A stretch of DNA of 64,000 nucleotides from Psychroflexus salarius (GTDB lineage: Bacteria > Bacteroidota > Bacteroidia > Flavobacteriales > Flavobacteriaceae), in NCBI RefSeq assembly GCF_900129035.1, contig NZ_FQTW01000001.1, positions 62,001 through 126,000 of the forward strand, given 5' to 3'. Shown here piece after piece: positions 46,401-54,527 of the stretch; position 1 is the first letter of the stretch, and each line of letters begins with the position of its first letter. The notes beneath the pieces were generated by a model. That model was not told the DNA's origin. It was given only the letters and a program-made list of their open reading frames with translations, and did not search any database. The translations under genes were made by a program, and so were the position numbers.

Positions 46401-47282
46401 ATAAACAATGTAACTATGACCAACTACCCAGCCGACATCAGAAGCAGCCCAAAAAGTTTCACCTGGCTTTATGCCGTAAATAGTTTGCATTGAATATTTT
46501 AAAGCTGTGGCATAGCCACCAGTATCACGAATAACTCCTTTTGGAGATCCTGTAGTACCTGAAGTGTATAAAACATATAAGGGATGATCTGAAGAAACAG
46601 GCTGATAACTTACAGGTTCAGATTTTTCGACTAAATCATCATAATCAAGATCAATAGGTTGTTTTGGGTTTTCAGCACCGAGTTTTCTATTATGTATAAT
46701 GACATGCTCAGGTTGATGCTTAGAAAGCTTTAAAGCTTCATCAACCATAGGCTTATACGGTATAATTCGGTCAACTTCTATACCTGATGTTGCTGTTAAT
46801 AGGACTTTTGGTTGAGCATCATCAATCCTTAAAGCTAATTCATTTGGTGCAAAGCCTCCAAATACAACCGAATGTATCGCACCAATTCTTGCACAGGCTA
46901 ACATACTGAAAACCGCATGTGGAATCATGGGCATATATACTACTACAGTATCACCTTTTTGAACCCCTAAAGACTTTAAAGCGCCTGCTAATTTTTCGAC
47001 TTCAATTTTTAAATCGTTGTAAGTGTATTTGATTATATTTTGTCGAACTGCGGAGTCGTAAATTAAAGCTACATCGTTGCCATGTCCATTTTCAATATGT
47101 TGGTCTATACACAAATAACTCATGTTTGTTTTTCCGTCTGGGAACCAGTGAAAAAGTCCATCATCGGTTTGTTTTACAGCCTGTTTAGGAGCGGTTAACC
47201 AATTGAGTTGTTGTGATTGCTTTAACCAAAATTCATTTGGGCTTTGTTTACTTTTATGGTATTCTTCTTCGTAAGTCATCAT
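43422..47282 (-). CDS. Fused propionyl-CoA-synthetase-like and acetyl-CoA synthetase (two complete modules)
   Basis: 1286 residues in one uninterrupted frame, twice the normal size. Residues 1 to about 630 form a complete PrpE-type synthetase: P-loop YTSGTTGSPKG at 239-249, HWWQTESGW at 388-396, GRIDDVINVSGHR at 493-505, PKTRSGK with Lys590. Residues about 653-1286 form a complete Acs: WFENAKLNITENCLDRHL, YTSGSTGKPKG at 896-906, TWWQTETGG at 1045-1053, PKTRSGK with Lys1245. A 20-residue linker joins them. Both lysines are the residues acetylated by Pat-type enzymes in relatives. Each module should make an acyl-AMP then acyl-CoA from acetate or propionate. It ends an operon with porin, symporter and two-component genes. 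A sequencing frameshift is unlikely because both termini and linker read cleanly. Confidence 0.93.
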   Translation of the reverse strand: MMTYEEEYHKSKQSPNEFWLKQSQQLNWLTAPKQAVKQTDDGLFHWFPDGKTNMSYLCIDQHIENGHGNDVALIYDSAVRQNIIKYTYNDLKIEVEKLAGALKSLGVQKGDTVVVYMPMIPHAVFSMLACARIGAIHSVVFGGFAPNELALRIDDAQPKVLLTATSGIEVDRIIPYKPMVDEALKLSKHQPEHVIIHNRKLGAENPKQPIDLDYDDLVEKSEPVSYQPVSSDHPLYVLYTSGTTGSPKGVIRDTGGYATALKYSMQTIYGIKPGETFWAASDVGWVVGHSYIVYAPLINRNTTVLFEGKPVRTPDAGSFWRVIEEHKVNVMFTAPTAFRAIKREDPNGELIKKYDISSLHYQFLAGERCDENTLKWAEKHLKIPVIDHWWQTESGWPIVANFMGYEKQNQPVGSVGKAVPGYNLEILNKNGEQLQPNEEGYVSIKLPLPPGFMTGLWGSKERYRAGYLNKFPGYYFSGDGGFKDNNNNIFITGRIDDVINVSGHRLSTAALEEVVASHNIVAECAVVGISDKLKGQVPMAVVVPKIGEENYEHFKLESEIVQKVRQQVGAVASLKKVVVVKRLPKTRSGKILRRTLRRIIDGESYKMPSTIEDPMVINEIIETFQQEKIGAFATDKDIITKSLRALTDSYYNIDSLAKYIDVYRISQNDPDNFWNTIAERNFKWHKKWDKVMSWDKENVDIKWFENAKLNITENCLDRHLQHNASSNAIIWEPNNPKEETQFITYKDLHQRVSKMANVLKDLGVKKGDRVCVYLPMIPELTVTVLACARIGAIHSVVFAGFSASALASRINDSNCKLLVTSDGSYRGNKTIDLKGICDEALQSCPSIEHSLVVKRTHEKVTMKEGRDLWLHEALKQVDDVCPAEIMDAEDPLFILYTSGSTGKPKGMVHTTAGYMVYTAFTFKNVFQYQPGDVYWCTADIGWITGHSYIVYGPLLNGATSVMFEGVPSYPDFGRFWEVVEKLKVNQFYTAPTAIRALAKQSIDYVNKYDLSSIKVLGSVGEPINEEAWNWYNDNIGKKKSPIVDTWWQTETGGIMISPIPFVTPTKPTYATLPLPGIQPCLMDENSQEIKDNSVSGRLCIKRPWPSIARTVYGDHQRYKDTYFSAYKNMYFTGDGAVRDEVGYYRITGRVDDVVIVSGHNLGTAPIEDAINEHPAVAESAIIGFPHDVKGNALSGFIILKEEGESRDHDNVRKEINQIITSKIGPIAKLDRIHFVSGLPKTRSGKIMRRILRKVSSHEMDNLGDTSTLLDPSIVDEVIEVVKNETT

Positions 47283-47292
47283 ATCAATAATT

Positions 47293-47652
47293 TTAACAGT
47301 AAGATTTAATTTTTTCGATTAATTTTTTTGTAGAAAATGGTTTAGCGAGATATTCGTTGGCACCAGCTTTTAAACCATTTTCAATATCTTTGGCTTTATT
47401 TTTAGCACTTAGTATAAGTACAGCTATATCTTTAGTTTTAGGGTTAGATTTAAGTTGATTTAAAACTTCAAAACCATCAACTTTTGGCATCATTATGTCT
47501 AGGATAATAACTTTAGGAATATCTTTTTTAACAATATCTAAAGCTTCCTGTCCATCTCGAGCAATTAGAACTGTAAATCCTTGTTTTTGCAAGGCATAAT
47601 CTAAAGCCATAACAATATTTGGTTCGTCATCAACGATTAAAATTTTACTCAT
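47293..47652 (-). CDS. Receiver-only response regulator
   Basis: 119 residues, a complete CheY-like receiver and nothing else: Asp8/Asp9 in VDDE, phospho-acceptor Asp52 in ILDIMMP, the Ser of ILSAK and Lys of AKPFS. It should be phosphorylated by the symporter-kinase encoded just upstream (4-base overlap). With no DNA-binding output domain it must act through a partner, possibly the zinc-ribbon HTH protein at 53981-54394, or by protein-protein contact. The gene precedes the synthetase fusion by 10 bases. Confidence 0.93.
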   Translation of the reverse strand: MSKILIVDDEPNIVMALDYALQKQGFTVLIARDGQEALDIVKKDIPKVIILDIMMPKVDGFEVLNQLKSNPKTKDIAVLILSAKNKAKDIENGLKAGANEYLAKPFSTKKLIEKIKSYC

Positions 47653-50354
47653 ACGCTTTGTTTTTTTGGTAGTTTAATTATAAAACTAGCTCCTTTAGTA
47701 TATGCTTTATTGACTTCAATTACACCTTTATGTAAGCTAATAATTTGTTTACAAATAGCTAAGCCAAAGCCGCTGCCTTCTGGCTTTTTAAGTGTTTGAT
47801 TATTAGATTGATAAAATTTATCAAAAATATAAGGGATATCAGCTTCGACAAGTCCTTTACCGTTATCTAAAACTTCAATAGCAAGTATATCTTTAGTAGA
47901 ATTGACTTTAATTTCAATTTTTCCGTGCTTAGGTTCTACAAATTTGAGTGAATTTGATATTAAATTAGTAAATACCTGTATCAATTTAGCAGAATCAACT
48001 TCAGCTGAAACTTCATTCGGTTTCGAATCAATTGAAATAGAGATTTTCTTTTTCTGAACTATTCCCTCAAAGCTTTTAACTGCTTTATGAATAATTTCAG
48101 TCACATTTTCAGTATTTAGCTGAAGTGATTCTCGTCCAGAGGCTAATTTTTCAAGATTTAAAATATCATTTATTAAATTAGTAATTCGTTGCGTATCAAA
48201 CAATATATTGCTTAAAAACTGCTGTTTTAAATCATCAGGTATATCGGCATCATCTTTAAGGATTTCACTACTGGCTTGAATTGAGGTAATTGGTGTTTTT
48301 AACTCGTGAGCCACAGTGTCAAGAAAATCATCTTTTAATTTATCTTGTTGAGTTAAAGATTTGTTGGCTTGTTTTAATTCTTCAGTGAGTTTAAATAACT
48401 GCTCTTTTTGTGTTTTTAAAGACTTATTAATAGAAATGGCTTCTTTATTTTCTTCTAGAATTTTTAAGACTTCTACGAGAGATACAGGTTTTTCTTTAAC
48501 CACATTTGAAATTAATATTTTAGCCGAAGCACTTCCAACAGCTCCTGTAAGTAACTTTTCTGAAAAGTTAATAAATCTGGCGTCTGCAATTTTAGTTTTT
48601 TCAGAAAGTTTATAGCGGCGCTTAAAAATATTAAGCGCCCGATTAGCACGGTGTGTCCCTAAAAATCTAACCCAAATTTTATGAATATCAGCTATGTAGG
48701 CCTCACCTTTCCAGACGTAAGCATCTTCTTGCAAGTCTATTATTTTAGATGTGTTTGTAAAAACTTCACCGTAATTTCGTTCGCGGTAATTGCCTTTAAA
48801 AACTAGAGAAAAATAAGCATACAAAAATAAATTGACGGCTAAACTCCAGAATAATGAATGGTTAGACGGAGTTAAAAAATCAACCCCAAATAAGTTGTAT
48901 GGTCGAAGCATTTCTATACCAAAAAGTCCGTTTTCTATAAAATTATTGTTGGCTAATATGGCTGATGTAAAAAAGGGTAGAAGGTAAGTATAAATTACAA
49001 TTAAGCTCCCAGAAATCATTCCTATTTTAGCACCTAGAGCAGAACCACGATTCCAAAACATACCCACAAAAAATGATGGCGCTAATTGAACAATTAGTAA
49101 GAATGACACTAAACCAATTGAAAATAAAGAAACTGATGGATTTACAAATGCGTAAAGGAAATAAGCAATTGCTATTAGCATAAAAATACTCATTCGACGA
49201 ATATTTTTAATGGTCTTTTGATTGTTATTTGATGTGTTTCTTTGAAACTTTTTCAAGTAAGCATAAGGAATAATCAAGTTATTACTTAACATGGTTGACA
49301 ACGCTAAAGTAGATACTACTACCATAGAAATTACAGCTGATAAACCACCAAGAAACACTAGTATAGCTAACCAATAATCACCATAGGTAAGTGGAATTAA
49401 CAATGTAAAATAATCGGCATTTTCTGTAGAAGAAAATAAAGCTAATCCGGCCCATGCAATAAAAATAACAAAGATATTAAACAACAATAAATACAATGGA
49501 AATAACCAAATAGCCACTTTAAGCTGTTTCTTATGGCTATATTCAACTACAGAAGCTTGAAATTGACGCGGTAAAAGAAATATTGCCAAAAATGATAATG
49601 CTATGGTAAAATACCAGTTAATACCACCGGTAACACCTTCAACTGTACTAAGCTTATTGATGTTAAAATTTTTAGAAACTTCTGTAATTATTGAATTTCC
49701 ACCATCGAAAACATAAAAGGTGGTATAAATTCCGATAATTATAAATATGATGAGTTTAACTAAAGATTCAAAAGCTATTGAAAAGAAAATTCCCTTTTTT
49801 TGTTTTGAAGCATCAAATGTAATCGTTCCATAAAATACACAAAATACCGCTAATAATAAAGCGATATAAAATGTAGAATCCGTTAATAAATATTGACCCA
49901 TAATACTATGAGTAGAACCTTGAGATATAATTTGAAAACTTTCAGATAAAGCCTTCAGCTGTAAGGCGATGTAAGGAATAATACTCAACGCACAGATGAT
50001 TGCAACCACAGCTCCCAACGAGCGATTATTACCATATCGAAGTGAAATAAAATCTGCTATACTAGAAACATTATAAATTTTTGAGAGTTGAATGATTTTT
50101 TTTAATACGACAATCCATAATGGCGCTGCAATAATAGGACCTAAGTAGATGGTTAAAAATTCAACTCCTGTTCGAGCAGCCATACCAACGCTACCATAAT
50201 ATGTCCAAGCTGAACAATACACTGCTAGGGATAAGGCATAAACATAAGGACTATTAACTAATTTAGACCGTTTATTTTTTTCTGCCCAAAAAGCAATAAA
50301 AAACAAGAGGCCTAAATAGCCTAATACGATTAGTATAATACTTAAACTACCCAT
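47649..50354 (-). CDS. Sodium:solute symporter-histidine kinase fusion (CbrA-like)
   Basis: 901 residues. Residues 1 to about 530 are an SSS-family transporter with some 13 membrane helices (AWTYYGSVGMAARTG at about 50-65, SIADFISLRYG). A STAC-like linker (about 560-630) and a coiled coil precede the kinase: H-box VAHELKTPI, N-box NLISNSLKF, G boxes DNGKGL, FDKFYQS and GSGFGLAICKQI. This is the CbrA architecture, in which transport or ligand occupancy drives phosphorylation. It overlaps the 64-residue gene upstream by 8 bases and the receiver gene downstream by 4. Acetate or propionate sensing is inferred from the operon. Confidence 0.93.
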   Translation of the reverse strand: MGSLSIILIVLGYLGLLFFIAFWAEKNKRSKLVNSPYVYALSLAVYCSAWTYYGSVGMAARTGVEFLTIYLGPIIAAPLWIVVLKKIIQLSKIYNVSSIADFISLRYGNNRSLGAVVAIICALSIIPYIALQLKALSESFQIISQGSTHSIMGQYLLTDSTFYIALLLAVFCVFYGTITFDASKQKKGIFFSIAFESLVKLIIFIIIGIYTTFYVFDGGNSIITEVSKNFNINKLSTVEGVTGGINWYFTIALSFLAIFLLPRQFQASVVEYSHKKQLKVAIWLFPLYLLLFNIFVIFIAWAGLALFSSTENADYFTLLIPLTYGDYWLAILVFLGGLSAVISMVVVSTLALSTMLSNNLIIPYAYLKKFQRNTSNNNQKTIKNIRRMSIFMLIAIAYFLYAFVNPSVSLFSIGLVSFLLIVQLAPSFFVGMFWNRGSALGAKIGMISGSLIVIYTYLLPFFTSAILANNNFIENGLFGIEMLRPYNLFGVDFLTPSNHSLFWSLAVNLFLYAYFSLVFKGNYRERNYGEVFTNTSKIIDLQEDAYVWKGEAYIADIHKIWVRFLGTHRANRALNIFKRRYKLSEKTKIADARFINFSEKLLTGAVGSASAKILISNVVKEKPVSLVEVLKILEENKEAISINKSLKTQKEQLFKLTEELKQANKSLTQQDKLKDDFLDTVAHELKTPITSIQASSEILKDDADIPDDLKQQFLSNILFDTQRITNLINDILNLEKLASGRESLQLNTENVTEIIHKAVKSFEGIVQKKKISISIDSKPNEVSAEVDSAKLIQVFTNLISNSLKFVEPKHGKIEIKVNSTKDILAIEVLDNGKGLVEADIPYIFDKFYQSNNQTLKKPEGSGFGLAICKQIISLHKGVIEVNKAYTKGASFIIKLPKKQSV

Positions 50355-50541
50355 GGAAACGCCTTAGTATGATATATGAAATACAACTACTTACCAACCA
50401 AATAAAAAAAATTGAAATATAAAATAAAGGTATGCCGAAGATGATTACCGCTTTGTTATAAATAAACAAAAGCGGTAAATTTAAAAGTACAACCAAAGTA
50501 ATAGAAAGCAAAATTAACTTTTGTTGGTGTCTTTTTTTCAT
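50347..50541 (-). CDS. Small membrane protein between symporter and kinase genes
   Basis: 64 residues from ATG 50541; an upstream start at 50688 lies wholly within the symporter gene and encodes no sensible protein. Two transmembrane segments (about 9-29 and 34-57) with basic ends MKKRHQQK and LRRFHG. It resembles in size the small partner subunits of SSS symporters, but I cannot assign a family. Overlaps the kinase gene by 8 bases, so it is expressed with it. Confidence 0.75.
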   Translation of the reverse strand: MKKRHQQKLILLSITLVVLLNLPLLFIYNKAVIIFGIPLFYISIFFIWLVSSCISYIILRRFHG

Positions 50542-50566
50542 CTTAGAGGCTTTTATATAAAAAACA

Positions 50567-52354
50567 TTAATGTCCAGTTGCTTCTCCAGCACCACTTGGA
50601 ATTCTAACATTTTCAACCATATCTTGAACATTTTGAGGTGGTGCAGGAGTAAATTTACTAATACTAATAGAGACCACAAAGTTGACAACCATAGCTACCG
50701 ACCCAAAGCCTTCTGGAGAAATACCAAACCACCAGTCTTCTGAAGTACCACCACCAAAGAAATCAAACTTAAATTTTAGCATATAAAACAGCATCAATGA
50801 AATACCAACAACCATTCCAGCTATAGCGCCTTCTTTATTCATTCTTTTATAAAAGATACCTAAGATAATAGCAGGAAAAAATGAAGCGGCTGCGAGACCA
50901 AAAGCTAATGCCACAACTGCTGCCACAAAACCAGGCGGATTAATCCCAAAATAGCCAGCAACAACAACTGCAGCTACAGATGAAAGTCTAGCAGCTATTA
51001 ACTCTCCTTTATCTGTAATTTTTGGATAAACCATTTTTTTAATCAAATCGTGAGATACTGAAGATGAAATTACCAATAATAAACCTGCAGCAGTAGATAA
51101 AGCGGCAGCCAAACAACCAGCGGCTACCAGGGCAATAACCCAATTAGGTAATTTAGCAATTTCAGGATTAGCTAAAACCATAATATCTTGATCGACATAA
51201 AGTTCATTTTTATTATTTGATGGGTTCTTAACAATTCGCTCACCATTGTTTCCTCTTGCTTTCTCTTCGAAAGCAGGAATACCAGTTAACGCATCGCCGC
51301 CTTCTTTAGCTTCACCTAAATATTGTATTTTACCATCTGCATTTTTATCTGTCCAAGCTAATAGGCCTAAGTCTTCCCAAGTTGTAAACCATTCAGGCAT
51401 ATCTGTGTACTTCTTCTTGTTTACTGTTTCTAGCATATTCAATTTACCAAAAGATGCTACGGCTGGCGCAGTTATGTAAAGAATACCTATGAATAATAGT
51501 GCAAATCCAGCAGATTTTCTTGCATCTCTAACTCTTTTTACTGTAAAAAATCTTACAATCACGTGTGGAAGCCCAGCAGTACCAACCATTAGCGCAAGCG
51601 TAATCGCAAATACATCAACAATATTTTTAGAGCCTTCTGTATAAGCATTAAATCCAAGTTCCTGGCTTAATCCATCTAATTTATCTAACATATATGTATC
51701 AGGCTGGTTAACAAGTGTATCACCCATACCAAACATTGGTATCGGGTTACCTGTAACTTGAAAAGAAATGAAAATTGCAGGGACAAGAAAAGCAAAAATT
51801 AAAACGCAATATTGCGCAACTTGAGTATAAGTAATACCTTTCATACCACCTAAAACAGCATAAAAAAGAACAATAATCATCCCTATAATTACACCAGTCT
51901 CAATTTCGACTTCTAAAAATCGCGAAAATACGACGCCTACACCTCTCATTTGACCTGCTATATAAGTAAATGAAACTAACAGGGCACATATTACAGCAAC
52001 AGAACGAGCTACTTTAGAGTAATAACGATCTCCTATAAAATCTGGAACCGTAAACTTTCCAAATTTTCTAAGATATGGAGCGAGTAGAAGCGCTAGTAGA
52101 ACAAATCCACCTGTCCAACCCATTAAAAAAACTGAACCATCATATCCCATAAATGAAATGATGCCAGCCATAGAAATAAAAGAGGCTGCAGACATCCAGT
52201 CAGCTGCTGTTGCCATTCCATTAGCTAAAGGAGAAACGCCTCCACCAGCAACATAAAATTCTTTAGTTGAACCTGCTCGGCTCCAAATGGCTATTCCTAT
52301 ATAAATAGCAAATGAAATACCGACAAAAATATAAGTAAGTGTTTGAGAATCCAT
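50567..52354 (-). CDS. Sodium:solute symporter (SSS family, acetate-permease-like large subunit)
   Basis: 595 residues. SSS motifs: AGGGVSPLANGMATAADWMSA near residue 37, LLAPYLRKFGKFTVPDFIGDRYYS, YIAGQMRGVG, GTAGLPHVIVRFFTV and, further on, ALSTAAGLLLVISSSVSHDL. A soluble insertion of about 90 residues (about 315-405) is Lys/Asp/Asn rich. The small DUF4212 subunit gene lies 7 bases upstream, a pairing typical for VC_2705-type symporters. Substrate: acetate or a short carboxylate, judged from the CoA-synthetase in the operon. ActP is the nearest named relative. Confidence 0.92.
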   Translation of the reverse strand: MDSQTLTYIFVGISFAIYIGIAIWSRAGSTKEFYVAGGGVSPLANGMATAADWMSAASFISMAGIISFMGYDGSVFLMGWTGGFVLLALLLAPYLRKFGKFTVPDFIGDRYYSKVARSVAVICALLVSFTYIAGQMRGVGVVFSRFLEVEIETGVIIGMIIVLFYAVLGGMKGITYTQVAQYCVLIFAFLVPAIFISFQVTGNPIPMFGMGDTLVNQPDTYMLDKLDGLSQELGFNAYTEGSKNIVDVFAITLALMVGTAGLPHVIVRFFTVKRVRDARKSAGFALLFIGILYITAPAVASFGKLNMLETVNKKKYTDMPEWFTTWEDLGLLAWTDKNADGKIQYLGEAKEGGDALTGIPAFEEKARGNNGERIVKNPSNNKNELYVDQDIMVLANPEIAKLPNWVIALVAAGCLAAALSTAAGLLLVISSSVSHDLIKKMVYPKITDKGELIAARLSSVAAVVVAGYFGINPPGFVAAVVALAFGLAAASFFPAIILGIFYKRMNKEGAIAGMVVGISLMLFYMLKFKFDFFGGGTSEDWWFGISPEGFGSVAMVVNFVVSISISKFTPAPPQNVQDMVENVRIPSGAGEATGH

Positions 52355-52361
52355 AGTTTAT

Positions 52362-52634
52362 TTATTTATCGTATCCGTATTTTTTATCTAGTTTATTCAT
52401 GAGTCTTACATAGACAAATATTAGAATAATGAATATGTAAATTGATCCTTGTTGGGCAAACCAAAATCCTAGTTTAAAACCACCAAGTTTGATTTCATTT
52501 AAAACATCTTTAAATAAAATACCAGCTCCATAAGACACTATAAACCAAACACTAAGTAGTATGATTAGATATCTTAAATTTTCTTTCCAATAGGCAGTTG
52601 CGTGTGCCTGTTTTTTTTGTTTTGAATTTTTCAT
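52362..52634 (-). CDS. DUF4212 sodium:solute symporter small subunit
   Basis: 90 residues with two transmembrane helices (about 25-47 and 60-80). AYWKENLRYLIILLSVWFIVS and the centre around FKLGFWFAQQGS are the DUF4212 signature. It is the obligate partner of the SSS subunit that starts 7 bases downstream. Confidence 0.9.
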   Translation of the reverse strand: MKNSKQKKQAHATAYWKENLRYLIILLSVWFIVSYGAGILFKDVLNEIKLGGFKLGFWFAQQGSIYIFIILIFVYVRLMNKLDKKYGYDK

Positions 52635-52643
52635 TTTTTGTGT

Positions 52644-53867
52644 TTATAAATATATCATGGCTTGTAAGCCCACAATAGTTTGTTGTACATTACCAAATTT
52701 TTCATTTTTATATTCTAAAGTTAATTTTGAATTATGACCACTGAAATAAGCATTAATACCTAGGCCTATAATAGATTTATCATGTTCTGATGCATCAAGA
52801 TTTTGATGGGAAATAGAGGCATAGGGCTGAAATTTCAAGTCAGTTTTATTTGTAGCTAACAAATAGCCAACATGACTGTATAACATAGAACCTGTTGCAT
52901 AAGGTCCTAATAAGTAATTTGTTCCATAATCATTACTTTGAAAAACAGCATACGCTGTTAAGGCAGCTCCTGAATTCCCTAAGGGTTGATCTAAAAATGC
53001 ATCTAAAGCAAAAATGTTAACATCTTCACCTTTTGGAACAGAATTCTCTGAAATAACAGAGCCATTGGGGTGCATAAAAAAGCCAGCTCCTAAATTAAAA
53101 ACTGATTTTGTACCTAAATATGAGCCAACTTTATAAGGCAAATAATTAGATTCTTGATCTAAGAAGTTGTAGGAAAAATAACCTGCGTATGTTTTTCCGG
53201 CAGTTTTAGAACCGATAATAGATCTACCACTATAGATACTATAATTAGGACTAACTTGTCTCGTGTCAAGCGAAGAAGTAGTAGCATCATTAATGGCTAA
53301 CTGATATTCTAATTTACCAAGTTTTCCTTTTGCAAATACTCCTATGTGACGGGCAAATTGATCGCTTAAACCAAGTGTAGCCCAAGAGGCTCTATTATTG
53401 TCAAGTGTGAGCATATTTAAGGTACTTTGGTTATTAAGCCTTGAAATACCATTAAAATAATGTAAACCACCACCAATACTCAACTTTTCACTAAAATTAT
53501 ATTGAGCCCAGGCATCATGCATGAATAACTGAGAACCATTACCAAGACCAGTTGGACTCATTGTATTGGCATTCAAATTATTTAAACCGAGATGTGTTAC
53601 TATTGTAAAATCCTTGGTGATTTGTCCAATTAATAAAAGCCTTGCACGTCTTAACTGAAAATTATAATTGGATGCATTTTCAGGAACATCTTCTAAATAG
53701 TTATACTGGGCTTGCGCCCAAGAAATAATCCTTAAAAACTTATCTTGATTTTCACCAAACTTAATTTTGAAGCCACCATCATAGTATAAGGAGCCCTGAC
53801 TACGTGATGTTGCTACTATGCAAAATAAAAAGAAAAATATTAAAAAATAGTTAGTTTTTGAATTCAT
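52644..53867 (-). CDS. Outer-membrane porin, first gene of the acetate/propionate operon
   Basis: 407 residues with a signal peptide ending near SRSQG. The mature part is an alternating beta-barrel (FLRIISWAQAQYNYLE, QLRRARLLLIGQITKDFT, LFMHDAWAQYNFSEKL) ending in the aliphatic/aromatic strand VGLQAMIYL. The RRARLLLIGQI pattern is that of phosphate-selective-porin O/P-like proteins of Bacteroidota. It should let short carboxylates across the outer membrane. It precedes the symporter genes by 9 bases. A 113-base gap with no clean promoter box separates it from the zinc-ribbon regulator gene on the same strand. Confidence 0.85.
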   Translation of the reverse strand: MNSKTNYFLIFFFLFCIVATSRSQGSLYYDGGFKIKFGENQDKFLRIISWAQAQYNYLEDVPENASNYNFQLRRARLLLIGQITKDFTIVTHLGLNNLNANTMSPTGLGNGSQLFMHDAWAQYNFSEKLSIGGGLHYFNGISRLNNQSTLNMLTLDNNRASWATLGLSDQFARHIGVFAKGKLGKLEYQLAINDATTSSLDTRQVSPNYSIYSGRSIIGSKTAGKTYAGYFSYNFLDQESNYLPYKVGSYLGTKSVFNLGAGFFMHPNGSVISENSVPKGEDVNIFALDAFLDQPLGNSGAALTAYAVFQSNDYGTNYLLGPYATGSMLYSHVGYLLATNKTDLKFQPYASISHQNLDASEHDKSIIGLGINAYFSGHNSKLTLEYKNEKFGNVQQTIVGLQAMIYL

Positions 53868-53980
53868 TTGTTATCATATTTTAGTTATTAAAGTTTATTT
53901 TTTGACGTAAACTCAAAACCAAATATGTATTAAAATGAATATTAAATAAAAATCAATATAGTTTTTTGTTAACTTTATAG

Positions 53981-54394
53981 TTATTCTTTAAATCTTTCCC
54001 ATTTTATAAGCATAAATTTGTCACCTAGCTCCGTAATAATGACTCCTGCACCACTTAATTGTTCTCTATCGTTGAAGTAGTTAGCTAACTCTGAATGGCT
54101 AAGTATTTTATAGGTTGGGTGGTAGTCCGTCTGCTTGATTCGATTGACTTTATATTTTTTCACCCAATTCATGATGCTAACGTGTGAGACACCGAGAATT
54201 CGCTCTATTTCTCTATATGATAAACCTTCCAAATATAATTGCATTGCTTTAATTACATAGTAATTATCAATTTGCTTCCCTAATTTATTTACGGTAAAGT
54301 AATAATTACAATTTTTACAATGATAGCGCTGCCTATTATTAATAATACCACTTTTAATGATTTTTATAGAACGACATTGAGGGCAATTTTTCAT
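53981..54394 (-). CDS. IS1-transposase-like zinc-ribbon/HTH protein, probable regulator
   Basis: 137 residues. An N-terminal zinc ribbon has Cys4, Cys7, Cys26 and Cys29 (CPQCRS and CKNCN), followed by a helix-turn-helix SYREIERILGVSHVSIMNWVKKY (about 58-80 region), both as in the InsA part of IS1-type transposases. The DDE catalytic part is absent; instead there are 50 unrelated residues (KILSHSELANYF, ITELGDKFMLIKWERF). Terminal inverted repeats of an element are not seen. I infer a domesticated DNA-binding regulator of the operon that follows. It is alternatively a decayed transposase remnant, but the frame is intact and compact. Confidence 0.75.
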   Translation of the reverse strand: MKNCPQCRSIKIIKSGIINNRQRYHCKNCNYYFTVNKLGKQIDNYYVIKAMQLYLEGLSYREIERILGVSHVSIMNWVKKYKVNRIKQTDYHPTYKILSHSELANYFNDREQLSGAGVIITELGDKFMLIKWERFKE

Positions 54395-54396
54395 AA

Positions 54397-54440
54397 CTAT
54401 ATTTATTTAGTATATGTATATTAATTTAGCATAAATATAG
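54397..54440. promoter_or_regulatory. Inverted repeat at the start of the zinc-ribbon regulator gene
   Basis: CTATATTTAT (54397-54406) and its exact complement ATAAATATAG (54431-54440) flank a smaller dyad TATATGTATA (54411-54420). It starts 3 bases from ATG 54394, so it could be an autoregulatory operator. Confidence 0.4.
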
Positions 54441-54448
54441 ATAAAATT

Positions 54449-54456
54449 TATATTTG
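54449..54456 (+). promoter_or_regulatory. Bacteroidota -7 promoter element for yaaA
   Basis: TATATTTG matches TAnnTTTG; the yaaA ATG is 71 bases downstream. Confidence 0.4.
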
Positions 54457-54527
54457 TATTACTTAAAAAATTAAAAAAGTAGTTTTTATAAACCTATCAT
54501 CTTCCTAACTTTACTAAAAAAGAAACA

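Noticed and set aside
43422-47282. Tandem duplication or assembly error as explanation of the double synthetase
   Set aside because: The halves differ throughout and match different subfamilies, and the linker is in frame with no repeat; an assembly artefact is unlikely, although reads should be checked.
53981-54394. Active insertion sequence
   Set aside because: No DDE domain, no terminal inverted repeats or target duplications; only the DNA-binding portion is present.
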